25,481 bases of DNA from CAZXBB01 sp964638815 (GCA_964638815.1 CAZXBB010000173.1:1-25481); one strand, 5' to 3'; shown: positions 15,794 to 23,115, counted from the stretch's first letter. The notes: generated from the letters alone by a model not told the origin. Numbers and translations are program-made.

Positions 15794-15801
15794 AGTATAC
15801 T
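15794..15801. promoter_or_regulatory. Palindromic -10 element for the divergent pair 15786(-)/15873(+)
   Basis: AGTATACT is a perfect 8-bp palindrome and gives TATACT on both strands. On the minus strand it predicts a transcript start at about 15787, one base before the ATG at 15786 (leaderless). On the plus strand it predicts a start near 15808 and a leader of about 65 nt for the VPS10-type gene. It sits inside a larger imperfect dyad, GCGCC...GGCGC (15787-15806 region), that could also be an operator. Confidence 0.5.
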
Positions 15802-15872
15802 GGCGCGGGAGGGCCCGAAGCGGCTTGCGGCGGTGTGGCGCATGCCCGCCCGGGACAGAGAAAGGAAGACGC

Positions 15873-18800
15873 ATGAAGCTCCAGGCGATCCTGCCCCTGG
15901 CAGTCGTGTTATCGGCCGTCGCCGCGGCCCGCGCCGCGGACGACGGAAGCGACGCGAAGAAAGAAGCGGCCGTCGGCCGCCTCTCGGCCTCGACGTTCTC
16001 AGGTCTCGCGCTGCGATCGATCGGGCCCGCCCTCATGTCCGGGCGGATCGGCGACTTCGCCGTGCATCCCCGCCGCCCGCAGGAGTACTTCGCGGCCGTC
16101 TGCTCCGGCGGCGTGTGGAAGACGACCAACGCGGGCACGACGTGGACGCCGGTCTTCGACGGGGAGGGCTCGTACTCGATCGGATGCCTGACGCTCGACC
16201 CCGGCAATCCCTCCGTGGTGTGGGTCGGCACCGGTGAGAACAACAGCCAGCGCAGCGTGTCGTTCGGCGACGGCGTGTACAAGTCCGTGGACGGCGGAAA
16301 GAGCTGGAAGAACGTGGGGCTTCGCGCGTCGGAGCACATCGGGATGATCACGATCGATCCCACCGACACCGACACCGTCTTCGTCGCGGCGCAGGGCCCG
16401 CTCTGGCGCTCCGGCGGGGACCGCGGTCTCTACCGGACACGCGACGGCGGCGAGACCTGGGAGCGCGTGCTCGACATCAGCGACGACACCGGCGTCAACG
16501 AGGTCCACATGGATCCTCGCGACCCCGAGGTGCTCTACGCGAGCACGTACCAGCGCCGGCGCCGCGTGTGGACCCTCATCAACGGCGGTCCGGAGTCCGA
16601 CGTCTACAAGTCGACCGACGGCGGCGACACCTGGCGGACCGTGCGCGGCCTGCCCGGCGGCGACAAGGGACGCATCGGCCTCGACATCTCGCCGGTGGAT
16701 CCCGACGTGCTCTACGCGATCGTCGAGGCGGCGGAGGACAACAGCGGATTCTACCGCTCGACCGACCGCGGCGAGACCTGGCAGAAGCGCAGCGGCCACC
16801 GCACGACGAGCCCGCAGTACTACAACGAGATCGTCGCCGATCCGCACGACGTGAACCGGGTTTACGCGCTCGACACGATCCTTCACGTCTCCGAGGACGG
16901 CGGCGCGACGTTCTCCGCCGTGCCGCGTCGCAATCGCCACGTGGACGACCATGCGCTGTGGATCGATCCACGTGACGCCGACCACCTCCTCGTCGGCAGC
17001 GACGGGGGTGTCTACGAGAGCTACGATCGGGGCGCGAACTGGGATTACAAGGCCAACCTTCCGATCACGCAGTTCTACCGCGTCGCCGTCGACAACGCCG
17101 AGCCGTTCTACAACGTCTACGGCGGCACGCAGGACAACAACACGCAGGGCGGGCCGTCGCGCACCACGGGCAGCGGGATCATCAACGCCGACTGGTTCGT
17201 CACGGTGGGCGGCGACGGGTTCGAGCCGCAGGTCGACCCGACCGACCCGAACATCGTCTACAGCCAGTGGCAGTATGGCGGTCTCGTCCGGCACGACCGG
17301 CGCAGCGGTCAGAACGTGTCCATCAAGCCGGAGGAGAAGCCGGGCGAGGACGCGCTGCGCTGGAACTGGGATTCGCCGCTCCTCATCAGCCCGCACGATC
17401 ACGAGCGGCTCTACTTCGCGGCGAACAAGCTCTACCGATCCGACGACCGCGGCAACAGCTGGACGCTCGTCAGCGGCGAGCTCACGCGCGCGCTCGACCG
17501 CAACGAGCTCGAGGTGATGGGACGGATCCAGCCCGTCGAGGCCGTCGCGAAGCACCGATCGACGTCGCAGTACGGCAACTGCGTCGCGTTGTCGGAGTCG
17601 CCCCTCGTCGAGGGCCTCATCTACGTCGGCACCGACGACGGGCTCGTGCAGGTGACGGAGGACGGCGGCGAGACCTGGCGGAAGATCGAGGCGTTCCCGC
17701 ACGTGCCCGACATGACGTACGTGAGCTTCCTCGCGGCGTCGCAGCATGAGCCCGATCGCGTCTACGCGACGTTCGACAACCACAAGAGCGGCGACTTCGC
17801 GCCGTACATCCTGCGCAGCGACGACCGCGGCGGGACGTGGAAGAGCATCGCGTCGGATCTCGGGGATCGCGACATCGTGTGGTCGATCGCGGAGGATCAC
17901 GTGAAGCCGGAGCTGCTGTTCGTCGGCACCGAGTTCGGGCTCTGGTTTACGATCGACGGCGGCGATCACTGGGTGCAGCTCGGGAGCGGGCTGCCGACGA
18001 TCGCCGTGCGCGACATCGCGATCCAGCCGCGTGAGAGCGACCTCGTGCTCGCGACGTTCGGACGCGGCTTCTACATACTCGACGACTATTCGCCGCTGCG
18101 GCTCGTGGATGACGCCTTCCTGAAGCAGGAGGCCGCGATCTTCCCGATCAAGGACGCCCTGCGGTACATCCAGACCGACCGCCAGCGCGGCGCCGGCGGA
18201 CGCGGCTCGCAGGGGGCGGCCCACTACGAGGCCGACAACCCGCCGTACGGGGCGGTCTTCACGTACCACCTGCGTGACAAGCTCAAGACGCGGCGCGAGA
18301 AGCGACGCGACGCCGAACGGAAGGGATCGAAGGACTACCCGACGATCGACGAGCTGCGGATCGAGGACCGCGAGGAGACGCCGTCGGTGTACCTTACGGT
18401 GCGGAACGACGCCGGTGACGTCGTGCGGCGGATCGAGGGCTCGCGCAGCGAGGGGATCCATCGCACCGCGTGGGACCTGCGGTACCCGGCCACGACACCG
18501 GTCTCGCGCTCCGGCGGCGGCAGCGGCGCGCTCGCGCTGCCGGGCACCTACACGGTCGGGCTCTCGAAGCTCGTGGACGGGGAGGAGACGGTCCTCGTCG
18601 AGCCGGTGTCCTTCGAAGTCGTGCCGCTCGATATCGGCACGTTCGAGGTCGAGGATCGCGAGGCGGTGCTCGCGTTCCGGCGGCAGGCGGCGCGGCTCCA
18701 ACGCGCCGTGGCCGGGGCGTTGCGCGCCGCGGGCGAGGCGGGGGAGCGGCTGTCGTACATCCGCCGGGCGATCGTCGAGACGCCTGACCTCGACATGGAG

Positions 18801-19127
18801 CTGCTCGCCGAGGTGTCGGCGCTCGAGGCGCGGCTCGACGCCATCAACGTGAGCCTGCGCGGCGACCCGACGCTGGGCCGGCACTCGCTGCCGTCGCCGC
18901 CGTCTATCAACGACCGCGTGCAGAGCATCGTGGGCGGGCTGCGCAACGTCACTTCGGCGCCGACCGGCACGCAGCGCGACGCGTATCGCTACGCCGCCGA
19001 CGCGTTCGGTGAGGTGCTCGACGATCTGCGCGAGCTCATCGCGGACGACCTCGCGCTCATCGAGGGTCGGCTGGAGGACGCGGAAGCGCCGTGGACGCCG
19101 GGGCGTGTGCCGGTGTGGGAGGAATAG
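15873..19127 (+). CDS. Secreted VPS10/sortilin-like Asp-box propeller protein
   Basis: The product is 1084 residues. Residues 1-22 are a signal peptide ending A-R-A-A. Eleven Asp-box motifs (x-x-D-x-G-x-x-W/F, such as S-V-D-G-G-K-S-W, T-R-D-G-G-E-T-W, S-D-D-R-G-N-S-W, T-I-D-G-G-D-H-W) lie between about residues 84 and 700, forming one or two large beta-propellers of the VPS10/BNR type. Residues about 835-916 look like an Ig-like or FlgD-like beta domain, and 920-1084 are mostly helical. Relatives are often labelled glycosyl hydrolases because of Asp-boxes, but I see no sialidase catalytic set, so a hydrolase call is not supported. AAGGAAG 5 nt before the ATG supports this start. It is divergent from the FG-GAP/UnbV operon and shares its promoter region. 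A binding or substrate-recognition role on the cell surface is inference. Confidence 0.87.
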   Translation: MKLQAILPLAVVLSAVAAARAADDGSDAKKEAAVGRLSASTFSGLALRSIGPALMSGRIGDFAVHPRRPQEYFAAVCSGGVWKTTNAGTTWTPVFDGEGSYSIGCLTLDPGNPSVVWVGTGENNSQRSVSFGDGVYKSVDGGKSWKNVGLRASEHIGMITIDPTDTDTVFVAAQGPLWRSGGDRGLYRTRDGGETWERVLDISDDTGVNEVHMDPRDPEVLYASTYQRRRRVWTLINGGPESDVYKSTDGGDTWRTVRGLPGGDKGRIGLDISPVDPDVLYAIVEAAEDNSGFYRSTDRGETWQKRSGHRTTSPQYYNEIVADPHDVNRVYALDTILHVSEDGGATFSAVPRRNRHVDDHALWIDPRDADHLLVGSDGGVYESYDRGANWDYKANLPITQFYRVAVDNAEPFYNVYGGTQDNNTQGGPSRTTGSGIINADWFVTVGGDGFEPQVDPTDPNIVYSQWQYGGLVRHDRRSGQNVSIKPEEKPGEDALRWNWDSPLLISPHDHERLYFAANKLYRSDDRGNSWTLVSGELTRALDRNELEVMGRIQPVEAVAKHRSTSQYGNCVALSESPLVEGLIYVGTDDGLVQVTEDGGETWRKIEAFPHVPDMTYVSFLAASQHEPDRVYATFDNHKSGDFAPYILRSDDRGGTWKSIASDLGDRDIVWSIAEDHVKPELLFVGTEFGLWFTIDGGDHWVQLGSGLPTIAVRDIAIQPRESDLVLATFGRGFYILDDYSPLRLVDDAFLKQEAAIFPIKDALRYIQTDRQRGAGGRGSQGAAHYEADNPPYGAVFTYHLRDKLKTRREKRRDAERKGSKDYPTIDELRIEDREETPSVYLTVRNDAGDVVRRIEGSRSEGIHRTAWDLRYPATTPVSRSGGGSGALALPGTYTVGLSKLVDGEETVLVEPVSFEVVPLDIGTFEVEDREAVLAFRRQAARLQRAVAGALRAAGEAGERLSYIRRAIVETPDLDMELLAEVSALEARLDAINVSLRGDPTLGRHSLPSPPSINDRVQSIVGGLRNVTSAPTGTQRDAYRYAADAFGEVLDDLRELIADDLALIEGRLEDAEAPWTPGRVPVWEE

Positions 19128-19136
19128 AGAGCTCGC

Positions 19137-19183
19137 TGGGGCTGCGTCCCCACCCGCCCGCGACAAAGCGGGGGCTTCAGCCC
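19137..19183. terminator. Three tandem small hairpins after the VPS10-type gene
   Basis: Three perfect 5-bp stems follow the stop codon at 19127: TGGGG/CCCCA (19137-19152), CCCGC/GCGGG (19157-19172) and GGGCT/AGCCC (19172-19183, two-base loop). There is no T-tract. This could be a termination or mRNA-end region, or a REP-like intergenic repeat. Which one depends on whether copies occur elsewhere in the genome. Confidence 0.4.
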
Positions 19184-19280
19184 GGTGCGCGATGGGGCGC
19201 GCGCCGCATCCCTGCGCACAGGAACCCACTTGACCCGCCGGCGCGTGTGTCGGACCGGTTCGCCCGAATCGCGCCTGCTT

Positions 19281-19297
19281 CTGGCACGTACGTTGCA
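19281..19297 (+). promoter_or_regulatory. Sigma-54 (RpoN) -24/-12 promoter
   Basis: CTGGCACGTACGTTGCA matches the sigma-54 consensus TGGCAC-N5-TTGC(A/T) at every conserved base. The GG at 19283-19284 and GC at 19295-19296 are 12 bp apart as required. The predicted transcript start is about 19308, directly before the GAGGAGG ribosome binding site of the 68-residue ORF at 19323. No enhancer-binding activator gene is in the window. Confidence 0.8.
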
Positions 19298-19322
19298 TGA
19301 AGCAGGGGCGAGGAGGCGAACC

Positions 19323-19529
19323 ATGTCAACGATGACCACAACCCAGCTTCGCGCCGCTCTGCTTCGTGCGATCGACTACAGCAACGCGCTTGAGGTGCTC
19401 GCCCGCGCCGGTGTGCAAATCGGCCGCGAGGTCGAGGCGGCGAACGACCGCATCCGGTTGCTCGCGGTCGAGATCCAGCGACGGCGACGCGAGAACGCCG
19501 GCCCCGGCCCGACACCGCGTCATTCCTGA
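19323..19529 (+). CDS. 68-residue helical hypothetical protein, sigma-54 controlled
   Basis: I do not recognise this protein. It is 68 residues, predicted mostly helical (T-T-Q-L-R-A-A-L-L-R-A-I-D-Y-S-N-A-L-E-V-L ... V-E-A-A-N-D-R-I-R-L-L-A-V-E-I-Q), with a strongly basic stretch R-R-R-R at 55-58 and a short Pro-rich tail. There is no signal peptide, Cys or membrane segment. GAGGAGG 6 nt before the ATG supports the start at 19323 (a second in-frame ATG is at 19332). The canonical sigma-54 promoter just upstream is the main reason to believe it is expressed. The Leu/Ala/Glu spacing could form a coiled coil and the basic stretch could bind nucleic acid or acidic partners; both are inference. 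Confidence 0.62.
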   Translation: MSTMTTTQLRAALLRAIDYSNALEVLARAGVQIGREVEAANDRIRLLAVEIQRRRRENAGPGPTPRHS

Positions 19530-19844
19530 GCAACGTGCCATCGCCCGCCGGGGAGGCACAGAGCATGGATCACCAGTTTCCGCTCCTGATCCGGCCCCCG
19601 GCCAACTCTGTGTCTCCCTGGACGAGGGCGCATCGACTTCGGGCGGAGAGAGAGGGAGAGCGGAGAGGAGAGAGAGGAGCGGGCGGGGTGGCGGCTCTGT
19701 GGAGGAGCAGGGCCGCGCCTCGTTCGTATTCCTTCGGGGCCTCCCTTCCTCGGCGCGCTCGCTCACGACGCGCGGCGCGCGCCGCGCACTCCGCGGACGA
19801 GGTGCTGAAGCGTTTGCTCGCCGGCGCGGACGTCGTGATGGCCG
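19530..19844. other. 315-bp gap with polypurine tract and GC palindrome
   Basis: No gene is supported. The plus strand carries a GA-only tract at 19645-19679 broken by one C; 19665-19679 is a perfect mirror repeat. Read from the AraC gene (minus strand), the same tract is pyrimidine-only, which would suit a Rho loading site. An 18-bp perfect palindrome (GCGCGGCG...CGCCGCGC) lies at 19771-19788, about 57 bp after the AraC stop codon, and could form a strong stem in its transcript. Confidence 0.5.
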
Positions 19845-20735
19845 TCAGGCCGTGTATCCCGGCCGGCCCGCCCGCTCGCCGCGCGTCGCGCGGCGCACCC
19901 GCGACGGGCTGATGCGGAAGGCGCGACGGAACGCGGTCGAGAAGTGGCTCGGCCCGGCGAATCCCAGCCCGGCGGCGAGCGCCGCGAGCGGCTCGTCCGT
20001 CTCCCGCACGCGCTCGTACGCCTCGGCGAGGCGCACGTCCGTCAGGCACCGGTGCATCGTGCTGCCCGTGTGCGCGCGGAAGATGCGGCAGAGGTGGCTC
20101 GGCGCGACGTGGACGGATCGGGCGATGGACTCGAGCGACAGGCGTTCGCGGTATCGCGTCGCGAGCAGACGCTTGACGGCCTCGACGGCGTCGCGGTGCG
20201 CGCGGGTCGTGTCGCCGCGGTGACGGGGCGGGCGCGCGCCCGTCGCGTGCTGCCCGGTTCTCACGATGCGCCGGATCAGCCCGATCGCGTCCTCCTCGAG
20301 CGCCAGCGGTTCGACGGGGTCCGGCCCGTGCAGACGCGCGAGCATCGCATAGTGCGCCGCGCGCATCGCGTCGTCGCCCGGGCAGTGCTGGAACGAAAGC
20401 AGCGACTCGAGCCGCTCCGGGGCGCGGCGATCCCCGTCACGGACGATCCGCGCGAGCGTCTCCGGTTCGACGAAGAGCGCCGTGCACACGCACGGACCCG
20501 ACACCGGGTGGACCATCCGGTAGGTCTCGCGGTGGTTGAACAGCATCAGCGTGCTCGTATCGGCCGCGACCTCGTGGCGTTCCTTCCGGAACATCCCGCG
20601 CCGCATGAACGTGATCTCGGGCCACGGCGAGACGTACTCGCCCGTCCGTTCGCCCGTCCGCGGGCTCCAGCGGATCTCGGCGACGCGCACGATCGGGCCG
20701 TCGAACAGCCTGGTGATGCGGGAATGCGTGCTCAT
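19845..20735 (-). CDS. AraC-family transcriptional regulator
   Basis: The product is 296 residues. The C-terminal domain has the two helix-turn-helix units of the AraC/XylS family (about 199-221, L-S-L-E-S-I-A-R-S-V-H-V-A-P-S-H-L-C-R-I, and 249-271, G-F-A-G-P-S-H-F-S-T-A-F-R-R-A-F). These are followed by the usual S-P-S-x-x-R-R. The N-terminal 150 residues are a beta-rich cupin-like sensor (P-E-I-T-F-M-R-R-G-M-F ... L-F-N-H-R-E-T-Y-R). The ligand is unknown. Residues 161-182 are a basic linker. GGGAGG 6 nt before the ATG supports the start. It is divergent from the FG-GAP gene at 20898 across 162 bp containing nested dyads, so it may control that gene and itself. Confidence 0.9.
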   Translation of the reverse strand: MSTHSRITRLFDGPIVRVAEIRWSPRTGERTGEYVSPWPEITFMRRGMFRKERHEVAADTSTLMLFNHRETYRMVHPVSGPCVCTALFVEPETLARIVRDGDRRAPERLESLLSFQHCPGDDAMRAAHYAMLARLHGPDPVEPLALEEDAIGLIRRIVRTGQHATGARPPRHRGDTTRAHRDAVEAVKRLLATRYRERLSLESIARSVHVAPSHLCRIFRAHTGSTMHRCLTDVRLAEAYERVRETDEPLAALAAGLGFAGPSHFSTAFRRAFRISPSRVRRATRGERAGRPGYTA

Positions 20736-20791
20736 CTCGACCTCCCGCGGTCGCGCCCGCGGCGTGCGTTTCCGGGCCGGCCGCTTTCAGA

Positions 20792-20836
20792 ATCCGATCA
20801 ATCGCCTCGGGAGGCGCCGCAGATCGGTGATCGGAT
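20792..20836. promoter_or_regulatory. Nested dyad, candidate AraC operator
   Basis: An outer inverted repeat ATCCGATCA (20792-20800) / TGATCGGAT (20828-20836) encloses a perfect inner stem CGCCTC-GG-GAGGCG (20803-20816). GATCGG is also directly repeated on the right side (20822-20827 and 20829-20834). The site lies between the divergent AraC gene and FG-GAP gene, about 60 bp from each start. AraC-type regulators usually bind pairs of half-sites, so this is a reasonable operator candidate, but that is inference from position and symmetry only. Confidence 0.4.
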
Positions 20837-20897
20837 CGCGGCCCGGGCGCCTCCACGCGATAGCCTTGAGTCGTCACCGGCTCGAGGAGTCTCCATC

Positions 20898-22511
20898 ATG
20901 ATCATGTCAGGTGTCCGTCCGATTGCAATGGTCACCGCCGTGTTCGCCGTCCCGGTCGTCCCGGCCCCCGCCGCGCCGCCGGGTCCGGTCACGTTCACGC
21001 GCTCCGAAGCGTTCGGGACCGGGGCGACGATCCCGGTCGCGTGGCGCGACTTCGACGGTGACGGCGACCGCGACCTCGCCGTCGGCAACTACTTCAACCA
21101 GGTCAACGAGCTCTTCGTCAACGAAGGGGGTGCGTTCACGCGGCTGACGCCGTTCGGCGCCGGCAACACTTTCGCGGTCGCGTGGGGCGACTTCGACAAC
21201 GACGGTGACCCCGATCTCGCCATCGGCAACAACGGCCAGAACTTTCTCGCCGTGAACGACGGCGGGACGTTCGTGCTCGAGGCGCAGTTCGGCGGCCTGC
21301 GCTCGGTCGCCGTGGCATGGGCCGACGCGGACGGCGACGGCGACCTCGACCTCGCCGTCGGCAACGGCATCCTCGGCGTCGCGCAGCAGAACTACCTCTC
21401 CGTCAACGACGGCGCCGGCGGCTTCACGGAGCTCGCGAGGTTCGGCGCCGGGCAGACCGACTCGGTCGCGTGGGCCGACGCGGACGGTGACGGCGATCTC
21501 GACCTCGCCGTCGGCAACGGAGGGTTCAACACCGAAGAGGACAACCGGCTCTACGTGAACGACGGCGACGCCACGTTCGTCGAGCTGGCCCGCTTCGGCG
21601 GCGGCAACACGGCGGTCGTCGCGTGGGCCGACGCGAACGGCGACGGCCGCCCCGACCTCGCCGTCGGGAACTGGAACGGCGGGCAGAGCTACCTCTACAC
21701 GGGCAACGGCGACGCGACGTACACGGAGCACGCGGCGTTCGGCACCGCCGACACGAACACGCTCGCGTGGGGCGACGCCGATCTCGACGGCGACCTCGAC
21801 GTCGCGGTCGGCAACGGCGACTTCACGACGGCCGGGCCGAACGCGCTCTTCCTGAACGACGGCACCGGCGCGTTCTCGGAGGTGCCAACGTTCGGTCTCG
21901 GCAGCACGGACGCGGTGGCATGGGCGGACGTGGACGGCGACGGCGATCTCGACCTGGCGGTCGGCAACGAGCACACACCGACGCAGAACGAGCTGTGGAC
22001 CAACGACCTCGCGGGCGGCGCGTTCCTCCGGGTCCGTCTCGCCGGCCGGTTCCACGAGCACGGCGCCGGTTACTCGAACCGCGACGCGATCGGCGCGTCG
22101 GTTGGGGTGTACGCAGCCGGTCACGCGGGCGAGGCGGCGCACCGGCGCGGCGTCCAGTGGGTGAGCGCCCACGGCGGCTTCGCGGCGCAGAACGACGTCG
22201 CGCTGACCTTCGGCATCCCCGCCAACGACGCGGTGGACCTCGTGATCGGCTGGCCCGGGTCGGCGGGGTGCGCGATCGTTCAGCGCGTCTTCGGCGTTGC
22301 CCGCGGGGCGGACGTCTGGATCGTCGAGCGAGCCCCGGGCGATCTCGACGGCGACGGCGTCGTCGCGTTCGCCGACCTGCTCCAGCTCCTGGGGACGTGG
22401 GGCCCGTGCCCGCCCGTCTGCGACGCCGACCTCGACGGCGACGGCACCGTCGCGTTCGCCGATCTCCTGGTTCTCCTGGGCGCGTGGGGCCACCCGTGCC
22501 CGGGCGCGTGA
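20898..22511 (+). CDS. Secreted seven-repeat FG-GAP/UnbV-like protein with dockerin-like tail
   Basis: The product is 537 residues. Residues 1-26 are a signal peptide ending in a Pro/Ala-rich run. Seven FG-GAP repeats of the form W-A-D-A-D-G-D-G-D-L-D-L-A-V-G-N follow (about 45-380), the right number for one seven-bladed propeller with Ca-binding loops. A UnbV-like region comes next (about 375-465; N-R-D-A-I-G-A-S-V-G-V ... V-I-G-W-P-G). The last 60 residues are a double dockerin-like unit (L-D-G-D-G-V-V-A-F-A-D-L-L-Q-L-L-G-T-W-G-P-C and a near copy). GAGGAG 8 nt before the ATG supports this start; an ATG six bases later is possible. It is divergent from the AraC gene. Compared with the FG-GAP/UnbV lipoprotein at 14065-15786 it lacks a lipobox and uses the dockerin-like tail instead, so the two may be held at the surface differently. 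Confidence 0.88.
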   Translation: MIMSGVRPIAMVTAVFAVPVVPAPAAPPGPVTFTRSEAFGTGATIPVAWRDFDGDGDRDLAVGNYFNQVNELFVNEGGAFTRLTPFGAGNTFAVAWGDFDNDGDPDLAIGNNGQNFLAVNDGGTFVLEAQFGGLRSVAVAWADADGDGDLDLAVGNGILGVAQQNYLSVNDGAGGFTELARFGAGQTDSVAWADADGDGDLDLAVGNGGFNTEEDNRLYVNDGDATFVELARFGGGNTAVVAWADANGDGRPDLAVGNWNGGQSYLYTGNGDATYTEHAAFGTADTNTLAWGDADLDGDLDVAVGNGDFTTAGPNALFLNDGTGAFSEVPTFGLGSTDAVAWADVDGDGDLDLAVGNEHTPTQNELWTNDLAGGAFLRVRLAGRFHEHGAGYSNRDAIGASVGVYAAGHAGEAAHRRGVQWVSAHGGFAAQNDVALTFGIPANDAVDLVIGWPGSAGCAIVQRVFGVARGADVWIVERAPGDLDGDGVVAFADLLQLLGTWGPCPPVCDADLDGDGTVAFADLLVLLGAWGHPCPGA

Positions 22512-22534
22512 TCCGCGGACGTCGCGGCATCACG
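22507..22534. terminator. Hairpin over the stop codon between convergent genes
   Basis: CGTGATCCGCG (22507-22517) can pair with CGCGG-c-ATCACG (22523-22534), an 11-bp stem with one bulged C and a five-base loop. The stem includes the TGA of the FG-GAP gene and lies in the 57-bp gap to the convergent STAS gene. It lacks a T-tract, so it may be a mRNA 3' end stabiliser as easily as a terminator. Confidence 0.4.
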
Positions 22535-22568
22535 TGTGGAGCGGGGGGCTGCCGGGCCGGGTCGGTGC

Positions 22569-22949
22569 TCACGCCAGCTGATCAACCGCGTGCGCGACGT
22601 CGTCGTCGATCGCGAAAAGCTTCTGGAGGTTGGTGAGTCTGAACACTTCCCCGACTTCGGCGCCGACGCCTGCGAGGCGGATCGCGCCGTCCTGCTTCCG
22701 GATCACCTTGTCGAGCGCCATGAGCATGCCGATCGCGGCCGACGAGAGCAGGCGCACGCGCGTGAAGTCGATCACGACCCTGGGTCGCTCGATGGGCTTG
22801 AGGTAGCGGTAGATGTCGTCGCCGAGTTGCCTGATGTAGCCGGCGTCGAGCACGTCGGTGCGCGAAAACGCGATCACGTGGACGCCCTGGCGCACGCGCA
22901 CGGAGAAGCGCGCGCTTGCGGGCTCGTCCGGCTTCGTCGGTCCGGTCAT
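22569..22949 (-). CDS. STAS-domain protein (anti-sigma factor antagonist-like)
   Basis: The product is 126 residues, a single STAS domain as in SpoIIAA/RsbV anti-anti-sigma factors. The core V-V-I-D-F-T-R-V-R-L-L-S-S-A-A-I-G-M-L is at 58-76, with Ser69/Ser70 where the regulatory phosphoserine normally lies. The first 12 residues are a short polar tail. In this family the unphosphorylated form captures a kinase-type anti-sigma factor; no such kinase is in the window, so the partner is encoded elsewhere. GCAGGA 3-8 nt before the ATG and homology of the N-terminus support 22949; a longer frame to 23114 would add 55 Arg-rich residues unlike the family. It lies downstream of the GltS-type gene on the same strand, 166 bp apart. 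Confidence 0.87.
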   Translation of the reverse strand: MTGPTKPDEPASARFSVRVRQGVHVIAFSRTDVLDAGYIRQLGDDIYRYLKPIERPRVVIDFTRVRLLSSAAIGMLMALDKVIRKQDGAIRLAGVGAEVGEVFRLTNLQKLFAIDDDVAHAVDQLA

Positions 22950-23115
22950 CGTCCTGCCCCCTGTTCCGCGCAGGGCACCATGCACCTGCGGGGCGGCGCG
23001 GCGGCCGCCGGCCGGCGATCGTACCCGATCCGGAACGGCGCGGATGACGCCGGTCACCCGCACGGCCGCGTCTCGTTCGTCCTCGGTCGCGCACTCCTTC
23101 CGTCCTTGTCTCATA

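Noticed and set aside
15873..19127. Sialidase or glycosyl hydrolase assignment for the Asp-box protein
   Set aside because: Asp-boxes are structural. I could not find the Arg triad or catalytic Tyr/Glu arrangement of sialidases, so only a VPS10/BNR-like propeller is claimed.
15999..19298. 1099-residue minus-strand open frame
   Set aside because: It is antisense to the VPS10-type gene; composition is Val/Arg/Asp/His-rich with no signal peptide or domain.
20907..22493. 528-residue minus-strand open frame
   Set aside because: It is antisense to the seven-repeat FG-GAP gene; its repeats mirror that gene.
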